A stretch of 11,721 nt of DNA from Chloroflexota bacterium (GTDB taxonomy: Bacteria > Chloroflexota > Anaerolineae > 4572-78 > J111), in NCBI GenBank assembly GCA_003694775.1, contig RFJV01000261.1:1-11721 (forward strand). The letters run 5' to 3'. The notes beneath the pieces were generated by a model. It did not search any database and had not been told where the DNA came from. It saw only the letters and a list, made by a program, of their open reading frames with translations. How positions within the stretch are numbered: the first letter of the stretch is position 1; every line of letters starts with the position of its first letter. Below, piece after piece: positions 7,135-11,721 of the stretch. Both the position numbers and the translations under genes were made by a program.

Positions 7135-7356
7135 TTATCCCCAAGCGGTCAGGATGGGCATTGACTTATCCGGTGTGACGGTGATAGCGTCTACCGGGCA
7201 AAAATTGACACACATATTGCAGATTTGGCAATCTTCGGGATACATAATCACGGCGTGTTGGGTTTGTTCATTCATCCGAATCACATCCGTGGGGCAGGTA
7301 TCCACACATGTGCCGCAACCAATACAGGTACGGGGGTCAATTAGCTCAATAGCCAT
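7135..7356 (-). CDS. 2[4Fe-4S] ferredoxin, partner of the flavoprotein
   Basis: 73 aa. Two complete cluster motifs are visible: CIGCGTCVDTCP (Cys 11, 14, 17, 21) and CQICNMCVNFCP (Cys 43, 46, 49, 53), in the classic bacterial 8-Fe ferredoxin arrangement. It begins 14 bp after the stop of the flavoprotein gene with an AAGGAG site, so the two are very likely cotranscribed and functionally paired, as in AprA/AprB-like and fumarate-reductase-like flavoprotein-ferredoxin couples. Expected role: electron transfer between the flavin of the neighbour and a membrane or soluble partner. It has no signal peptide although its flavoprotein partner carries a Tat signal; either it is carried across in the folded complex or it acts in the cytoplasm. 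Confidence 0.93.
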   Translation of the reverse strand: MAIELIDPRTCIGCGTCVDTCPTDVIRMNEQTQHAVIMYPEDCQICNMCVNFCPVDAITVTPDKSMPILTAWG

Positions 7357-7370
7357 TTCATCACGCTCCT

Positions 7371-9200
7371 TTAGGCCAAGCCCAGGTATTCCAGCTCACC
7401 GGGGAAGCGATTGGGGTATCGTTCCTCGTAAGGAATGCTCATATCGGGCTTCCATGCCTCTGGAATGAATTTTTTGGTCACGGTCATATGCCCGTCTGGC
7501 CCTTTTTGTAACAGCACCCATGCCAGCCACTCGTCATCGTTGCGGGCGGGGTAGTCTTCGCGGTAGTGCGTACCGCGGCTTTCGGTGCGGAACAGCGAGG
7601 CGCGCAGTTTCATTTCGGCGTTTAACAGCATGTTTTGTGTTTCGTGCGCTAAACGCAGGTCGTGGGCATCCTTCGCCGTCAGCCGCGGGGCGATGTGTTC
7701 ACGCAGAAAGGTGATGGTCGAAAGGGCCGCTTTCAGCCGGTCTTCATGCTTCACAAGCAGGACAAAGTACGGGAACATGGTGTTCTGCATCACCTGTGTG
7801 ACCCAGGCCGGAGAAAAGCCGCTTTCGCGTTCACGGGGGGCGAACATAGCCGCCTGGGCGCTGGCAATTACGTCATCCGGGAGAGTGGGGGCCGCTACCT
7901 GCCGGGCATATTCTGCCGCACCCTGACCGGCGGCGTACCCCTGGGTGGCCGACCCCATCAAAGACATACCAAGCCCGGTATAACTGGCGCCGCACAGCAT
8001 GGAAGCCAATCCGTCGCCCGCCGCGAACAAGCCGGGAATATTGCTGGCGCCTTGCATATTGGTGGGCCAAATGCCTTCCGCTTTGTGAATGCCCAGGCCG
8101 GTGGCCGCGCCCAGCACTCGTGTGCCGCCGCCCATTCCGGGGGGCGGGCCGGGAGGTGCATCGGCGTTGCCTGCACCATCCGGAGGCGGACCGCCAGGGG
8201 GTGGACCGGGCGGGACGTTGCCACTATCTGCGCCAGCCGGAGGCGGACCGCCAGGGGGTGGACCGCCGGCTATGTTTGAAAAAGTTTCGCCTGTATGAAT
8301 AGAAAAAGCGCTGTCGAGGGTCATTCCGGCGGTAAAGACTATCGACTCTTTCGCCAGCCCCGAATTCCACATACCGCCCCACTGGCTCCAGCAAGAAGCC
8401 GGATTTTCGGTGTTGGTCCAGTGAAAATCAATCCACTCTTTGCCGGAAATGATGGCCCCAACACGGTAAGCCATTGCGTCACCATCCGAGGTCAGGGAAT
8501 GGATGGGGAAGCCGGGCGCTTTAAACGCGCCTGCTCCGGCGCACATAATCGTCGCCTTGGCCAAAACCACAACGGCTTCTTCTGTGTCCAGCGAAAACCC
8601 CATCGCCCCAACCACCCGACTGCCATCTTTGCCGTCCTGGGTCAGCAAGGTGGTCATCATAGTGCGTTCGATGAGTTCGACACCGCTGTCCACCAGTTTT
8701 TCTCTGAGCACCAGACTGGGATGGCGGACATCCGCCCGCGTCATGCCCCAAGAGACAACATCATCCCAGCGAGTCTTCGAGTTATCCAGCATCTGTTCCA
8801 GCCAGTCGCGGTTGTTCACGTATTCACTGCTCCTGCTGACGTTGGCAATCCATTCGGCGCGGTTATGCCCCAGGGCTTCATCGAACACAGACATACCGTT
8901 GGCCCAGGGGGTCGCACCGGAACGGCCCACTGTGCCCTTGTCTACCAGTGTCACATTGAGGCCCTGCTCTTTGGCGGCCACAGCCGCAAATGTACCAGCC
9001 ATTCCGCCGCCGATGACCAGTATGTCGGTATTGATGCTTTTTTGTACAGCGGCGGACATTGATGCCGCGCCCGGATTAGCCGTATAACCACAGCCAGAGA
9101 AGAAACCCGGTACCATCAAAGCCGCGGTGGTCATGCCGGCCATTTTAAGAAAATCACGGCGGGTAAGTCCCGGTAGGGACACTCGATTAAGCGTACTCAT
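7371..9200 (-). CDS. Tat-exported FAD flavoprotein, fumarate reductase/AprA-like
   Basis: 609 aa. A Tat signal (TRRDFLK, Arg14-Arg15, then a hydrophobic stretch) ends near FFSGC; Cys37 might be lipidated, but the lipobox is weak. The FAD Rossmann motif is VIGGGMAGTFAA (about 61-72), with the second FAD segment FAAGDGLAS (392-400). The C-terminal SRGTHYREDYP motif (541-551) is typical of the succinate dehydrogenase/fumarate reductase/AprA flavoprotein superfamily. A Pro/Gly-rich insert (312-359, repeated GGPPPGG) interrupts the central domain before the TRVLGAATGLGIHKAEGIWP strand region. AAGGAG lies about 10 nt before the ATG. It sits between a DUF4405 membrane protein and a 2[4Fe-4S] ferredoxin, suggesting an exported oxidoreductase wired to the membrane. 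The substrate is unknown; fumarate or other enoate reduction is only the family prior. Confidence 0.9.
   Translation of the reverse strand: MSTLNRVSLPGLTRRDFLKMAGMTTAALMVPGFFSGCGYTANPGAASMSAAVQKSINTDILVIGGGMAGTFAAVAAKEQGLNVTLVDKGTVGRSGATPWANGMSVFDEALGHNRAEWIANVSRSSEYVNNRDWLEQMLDNSKTRWDDVVSWGMTRADVRHPSLVLREKLVDSGVELIERTMMTTLLTQDGKDGSRVVGAMGFSLDTEEAVVVLAKATIMCAGAGAFKAPGFPIHSLTSDGDAMAYRVGAIISGKEWIDFHWTNTENPASCWSQWGGMWNSGLAKESIVFTAGMTLDSAFSIHTGETFSNIAGGPPPGGPPPAGADSGNVPPGPPPGGPPPDGAGNADAPPGPPPGMGGGTRVLGAATGLGIHKAEGIWPTNMQGASNIPGLFAAGDGLASMLCGASYTGLGMSLMGSATQGYAAGQGAAEYARQVAAPTLPDDVIASAQAAMFAPRERESGFSPAWVTQVMQNTMFPYFVLLVKHEDRLKAALSTITFLREHIAPRLTAKDAHDLRLAHETQNMLLNAEMKLRASLFRTESRGTHYREDYPARNDDEWLAWVLLQKGPDGHMTVTKKFIPEAWKPDMSIPYEERYPNRFPGELEYLGLA
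8124..8267 (-). repeat. Pro/Gly-rich insert with a 29-nt exact in-frame repeat
   Basis: Codons 312-359 encode about three GGPPPGG-like blocks separated by Ala/Asp/Asn spacers. A 29-nt stretch occurs identically at 8180-8208 and 8237-8265, 57 bp (19 codons) apart, so the insert grew by in-frame duplication. It lies inside the flavoprotein body, not at a terminus. Confidence 0.85.
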
Positions 9201-9227
9201 TAGACACTGCTCTCCTTTTTCTCGGAT

Positions 9228-9548
9228 TTAGGCCGCGTCGAATGGAGATGATGAGGCCTGTTTTGGCTTGGATAGGCTGAGGCCCGGCATCATCCGTTTG
9301 GTCATAACGACAATCCAATCCCAATGCAGAAGCTGATGTACGGCTATGCCGATGAGCATGGCGATACCGGCCCATTTATGCAGGGTTTGCCAGATGCCAA
9401 AATCTAGCCCCAGAACGGTTGGGGTGGTGCTGGCGGAGAAGTCAATCCAACTGGTGGGGATGAGAAAGACCACTGCGCTGACCGTAACGACCAGAAACAT
9501 AATTCCGATGACCGTATCAACGTAATAGTTTCGTTTCGCCTTGTTCAT
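9228..9548 (-). CDS. DUF4405 cytochrome b-like membrane protein
   Basis: 106 aa with two membrane segments (about 9-31 and 55-81). The second carries LHKWAG and HQLLHWDWI (His57, His71, His75), the histidine pattern typical of DUF4405/cytochrome b-like proteins, where they could ligand heme. The spacing of the histidines is visible; heme binding is inferred. It is the first gene of the operon (GGAAGGTGA ribosome-binding site before the ATG), 27 bp before the Tat flavoprotein. It is the natural membrane anchor and quinone-side electron carrier for that enzyme. The short C-terminal tail is Ser/Lys/Pro-rich and appears cytoplasmic if the N-terminus is inside. Confidence 0.87.
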   Translation of the reverse strand: MNKAKRNYYVDTVIGIMFLVVTVSAVVFLIPTSWIDFSASTTPTVLGLDFGIWQTLHKWAGIAMLIGIAVHQLLHWDWIVVMTKRMMPGLSLSKPKQASSSPFDAA

Positions 9549-9609
9549 GATGTCACCTTCCTGTAGTTTATTTGCTTTGACGAGACCGAATTTGGCCTGG
9601 TCACATTTT

Positions 9610-9715
9610 CAAAACCAGTCTAGCAAACTTTACCAACCGGCAACAGTGCCGCCAATCACCAATTTCGGCCGCGAGCCGTGACCTGGCTCATCCCCCCCTA
9701 TGACAATTGTCACGG
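9610..9715 (-). promoter_or_regulatory. Promoter/operator of the DUF4405-flavoprotein operon (copy 2 of the duplicated regulatory region)
   Basis: On the minus strand there is an extended -10, TGCTAGACT (9617-9625), with a predicted start near 9610 and a leader of about 60 nt. The perfect palindrome TGACAATTGTCA is at 9701-9712, the GTGA-N6-TCAT dyad at 9678-9691 and the GTGC-N6-TCAC dyad at 9646-9659. Every one of these sits exactly 7586 bp from its counterpart at 2031-2129. The palindrome also lies about 60 bp upstream of the divergent kinase promoter and could control it. Confidence 0.7.
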
Positions 9716-9765
9716 CTGACAGCCCGCAGAGATGACGCCCCGCACAGGTCAACCCCATCGCTTTG

Positions 9766-9774
9766 TGTTATAAT
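9766..9774 (+). promoter_or_regulatory. Extended -10 promoter of the sensor kinase gene
   Basis: TGTTATAAT is a perfect extended -10 (TGn plus TATAAT), and no convincing -35 is seen upstream. The hexamer ends 6 nt before the kinase ATG at 9781, so transcription would begin at or next to the start codon. That implies a leaderless mRNA. Confidence 0.7.
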
Positions 9775-9780
9775 GAACGT

Positions 9781-11025
9781 ATGAAGGAACAAAATTTACA
9801 CCGAAACGCGATAACGTTATTACCATTGGCGGCGGGTTTGTGGCTGGGCTATCTACTGCTTTCGCTGGTCATCGACCTGCTCTTTTATCCCACCCCGGCT
9901 TTTCCGCCGATGTACTATGGCCTCAATGCGATGGGCGGATTAGCCGTGCTGGGGTTGGCACGGTGGCACGGTGGGCGTGCCCGGCTGGGGCGGGCCTTTT
10001 TACCGCTGGCGATTGGCGTACTTTCGGTGCCGCCGGTTGTGCTGGCCCAACTGACTCCTCCCGGCCAGCCACCTCCCGGCCCAACCAGCAGTCCCGAAGC
10101 AATGTTACTGCGCACTATGCCCCTCCTGCTCATCGCCCTGGTTCTGACCGCCTGGCAGTATGGCTGGCAGTACATCATCCAGTTCAGCGGAGGCATCGCT
10201 CTGCTGGCCCTGAGCATACATCTTTACTTTTTCCGACCTGGCGGCGCGCCTCTGCTTCCCCCGCTGATTGTTCTGCTCATCCAAACCATCACCTTTCTGG
10301 TAGTAGGCTACTTCATCAGCACGCTTATTCACCAGCTGGAACAACAGCAGGAGGCATTGCGGCAAGCCAATGTTCGTCTGACCCACTACGCCGCGACTCT
10401 GGAAGATTTGACCATCAGCCGGGAACGAAACCGCATGGCCCGCGAACTGCACGACACACTGGCCCACACGTTGAGCGCGCTCTCGGTGCAGTTGGAAACG
10501 GTGAAAGCCTATTGGGAGGTTGACCCGCAGGCCGCGCAGGCCATGCTGGATAAGTCGCTCACAGCCACCCGGAACGGCTTGCAAGAAACCCGCCGCGCCC
10601 TGAAATCTCTGCGGGCCAGCCCCCTGGATGACCTGGGGCTGGCGCTGGCAGTCCGTCAGATGGCCGTCGAAACCGCCCAGCGCGCCAATCTGCGCCTGAA
10701 TCTGGACGTCCCGGAGCAAATCCCCGCCCTCTCCCCGGCGGTGGAGCAGTGTATTTACCGGGTTGCGCAGGAGGCGGTCACCAATGCGGCCCATCATGCC
10801 AACGCCTCAGCCCTGACCGTCCAGCTCATCTGTGATGAAAACATCGTACTCCGGGTTCACGATAATGGACACGGCTTTGACCCGCAAAACGTAGACACCA
10901 GCCGGCACTTTGGACTATCGGGCATGCGGGAGCGAGCCGCCCTGGCCGGCGGCACACTGACGGTTAACAGCCAGCCAGGACAGGGAACAGAAATTCAACT
11001 GGTGATTGAAAGGGAAAAGCTATGA
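9781..11025 (+). CDS. NarL-type sensor histidine kinase (HisKA_3)
   Basis: 414 aa. The N-terminal 183 residues form about six membrane helices with no large extracytoplasmic domain; the loop at 91-106 is Pro/Gly-rich (TPPGQPPPGP). A coiled-coil linker (184-215) leads to the HisKA_3 dimerisation domain, with phosphoacceptor His224 in RELHDTLAHTLSAL. The HATPase_c domain follows: N-box EAVTNAAHHA (331-340), DNGHGF (361-366), GLSGMRERA (378-386) and GQGTEI (400-405). The membrane-embedded sensor suggests detection of membrane or envelope state. The start at 9781 was chosen because the TTG at 9763 lies before the -10 box; there is no Shine-Dalgarno site. The stop overlaps the regulator start (ATGA), so the pair is translationally coupled. 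Transcribed divergently from the redox operon it probably controls. Confidence 0.92.
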   Translation: MKEQNLHRNAITLLPLAAGLWLGYLLLSLVIDLLFYPTPAFPPMYYGLNAMGGLAVLGLARWHGGRARLGRAFLPLAIGVLSVPPVVLAQLTPPGQPPPGPTSSPEAMLLRTMPLLLIALVLTAWQYGWQYIIQFSGGIALLALSIHLYFFRPGGAPLLPPLIVLLIQTITFLVVGYFISTLIHQLEQQQEALRQANVRLTHYAATLEDLTISRERNRMARELHDTLAHTLSALSVQLETVKAYWEVDPQAAQAMLDKSLTATRNGLQETRRALKSLRASPLDDLGLALAVRQMAVETAQRANLRLNLDVPEQIPALSPAVEQCIYRVAQEAVTNAAHHANASALTVQLICDENIVLRVHDNGHGFDPQNVDTSRHFGLSGMRERAALAGGTLTVNSQPGQGTEIQLVIEREKL

Positions 11026-11663
11026 GGGTTATTGTTTGCGATGACCAGGCACTCATCCGGGATAGCCTGACCATGCTTCTCGGTCTGGAAAAGGATATCG
11101 AGGTGGTAGGACAGGCAGAAGACGGCCTGGCAGGCATAGAGCTGGTAGAAAAGCACCATCCCGATTTGGTACTGATGGATTTAAAAATGCCGGGGATGAA
11201 CGGCATCGAAGCGACACGCCAGATTTGCACCCGCTGGCCGGATGTCAAAGTGCTGGTGCTGACCACTTATGACGATGATGAATGGGTGCTCGACGCGGTC
11301 CGGGCGGGCGCGTCGGGCTACTTGCTCAAAGATACACCCCGCGCAGAAGTGGTCAGAGCCGTCAGAGGGACGGTTGAAGGTAAATCGTTTGTGGACCCCG
11401 CGGTGGCCGGCAAGCTGATGAAGCAGGTGGCACACCGGCAAACCCAGCCGTCCTCCCTGCTGACCGAACGGCTCACCGAACGAGAAATAGATGTCCTGCG
11501 GCTGTTAGCCAGGGGCCTGACCAATGCCGAGATTGCGGCCCGCCTCTATCTGTCGGAAGGCACAGTGCGCAACCACATCAGCACCATCCTCTCCAAGCTG
11601 GGGGCTGTCGACCGCACCCAGGCGGCGGTGATTGCCATTCAGCACGGCCTGGGCGAGGAATAA
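11022..11663 (+). CDS. NarL/FixJ-family response regulator
   Basis: 213 aa. The receiver domain (1-120) has acidic Asp7-Asp8, phosphoacceptor Asp53 (LVLMDLKMPGMNG), Thr81/Thr82 and Lys103 (LLKD), all in the expected places. The C-terminal LuxR-type helix-turn-helix spans about 148-210 (LTEREIDVLRLLARGLTNAEIA...SEGTVRNHISTILSKL). It is the cognate output of the upstream kinase, overlapping it by 4 nt. The best candidate targets are the repeated palindrome regions at 2031-2129 and 9617-9715, but this is inferred from proximity only. Confidence 0.95.
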   Translation: MRVIVCDDQALIRDSLTMLLGLEKDIEVVGQAEDGLAGIELVEKHHPDLVLMDLKMPGMNGIEATRQICTRWPDVKVLVLTTYDDDEWVLDAVRAGASGYLLKDTPRAEVVRAVRGTVEGKSFVDPAVAGKLMKQVAHRQTQPSSLLTERLTEREIDVLRLLARGLTNAEIAARLYLSEGTVRNHISTILSKLGAVDRTQAAVIAIQHGLGEE

Positions 11664-11672
11664 AACGGCAGT

Positions 11673-11707
11673 AAAAAAGACGCAAACTCGTCTGCGTTTG
11701 CGTCTTT
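11673..11707. terminator. Rho-independent terminator, possibly bidirectional
   Basis: AAAGACGCAAAC (11676-11687) and GTTTGCGTCTTT (11696-11707) are perfect 12-bp arms around an 8-nt loop, 12 bp past the regulator stop. The T-tract is best on the minus strand (six A at 11673-11678 on the + strand), so it may serve a leftward gene to the right of the window as well as the kinase-regulator operon. Confidence 0.75.
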
Positions 11708-11721
11708 GGGGGCTCAATGGA

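Noticed and set aside
7040..7144. TTG start of the subtilase at 7144
   Set aside because: It overlaps the ferredoxin end, lacks a ribosome-binding site, and would place 35 extra residues before a good signal peptide.
8124..8267. Pro/Gly inserts as collagen-like triple helix
   Set aside because: Collagen needs strict Gly-x-y triplets; these have Gly pairs and Pro triplets with a five-residue rhythm.
7662..8279. + strand ORF of 205 codons opposite the flavoprotein
   Set aside because: It is antisense to a well-supported gene, with no recognisable motif; its length comes from GC-rich composition.
9763..9780. TTG start of the kinase at 9763
   Set aside because: It lies upstream of and within the -10 box, so it would not be transcribed from the promoter seen.
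1..11721. CRISPR array, tRNA, rRNA, transposase
   Set aside because: No regularly spaced direct repeats, no cloverleaf or rRNA sequence recognised, and no transposase or integrase reading frame seen.

Overview
The window looks like a piece of a Chloroflexota (Anaerolineae-like) chromosome. The hints are GC-rich DNA, a Thr-Pro-rich 'TPT/PTPT' linker in a secreted protein, a 'TIFLPLIS' motif near the N-terminus of a secreted protease (the x-LPL-x motif is common in Chloroflexota exoproteins), and mostly single-membrane-type export features (Tat and lipoprotein signals). The taxonomic call is inference, since there is no marker gene here. Every substantial ORF fits a cell-envelope or redox locus plus its two-component regulator.

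Layout, left to right: (1) 1-183, noncoding with two hairpins. (2) 184-1950 (-), a lipoprotein with two DUF1566 (Lcl C-terminal) domains, a Pro/Gly-rich insert and two C-terminal helical repeats. (3) 1951-2203, its promoter region plus the rho-independent terminator of the next operon. (4) 9548 down to 2204 (-), a six-gene run: DUF4405 membrane cytochrome-like protein, Tat-exported fumarate-reductase/AprA-like flavoprotein, 2[4Fe-4S] ferredoxin, secreted subtilase (S8), membrane-anchored Ig-like/SH3b protein ending in the same helical repeats (reading frame broken at a run of nine G), and a YkcB-type polyprenol-sugar glycosyltransferase. (5) 9549-9780, divergent promoters. (6) 9781-11663 (+), a NarL-type sensor histidine kinase and response regulator with overlapping ATGA coupling. 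(7) A hairpin terminator at the right edge.

The strongest new signal is regulatory. The 99 bp upstream of the lipoprotein (2031-2129) and the 99 bp upstream of the six-gene operon (9617-9715) align without a gap. They share a perfect 12-bp palindrome, further GTGA-N6-TCAC-like dyads and an extended -10 box at the same positions. The two units therefore look like one regulon, plausibly controlled by the adjacent two-component system or by a CRP/FNR-family factor encoded elsewhere.

A second unifying signal is at protein level. Unrelated proteins of the locus (lipoprotein, glycosyltransferase, flavoprotein, SH3b protein and, briefly, the kinase) carry Pro/Gly-rich segments of the GGPPPGG type, and two of them end in the same AAAxxLGVTExxLxxALG tandem repeat. 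My reading is a co-regulated cell-surface module: exported redox chain, surface protease, surface-binding proteins and glycan modification. The substrate of the flavoprotein and the purpose of the module cannot be read from the sequence.
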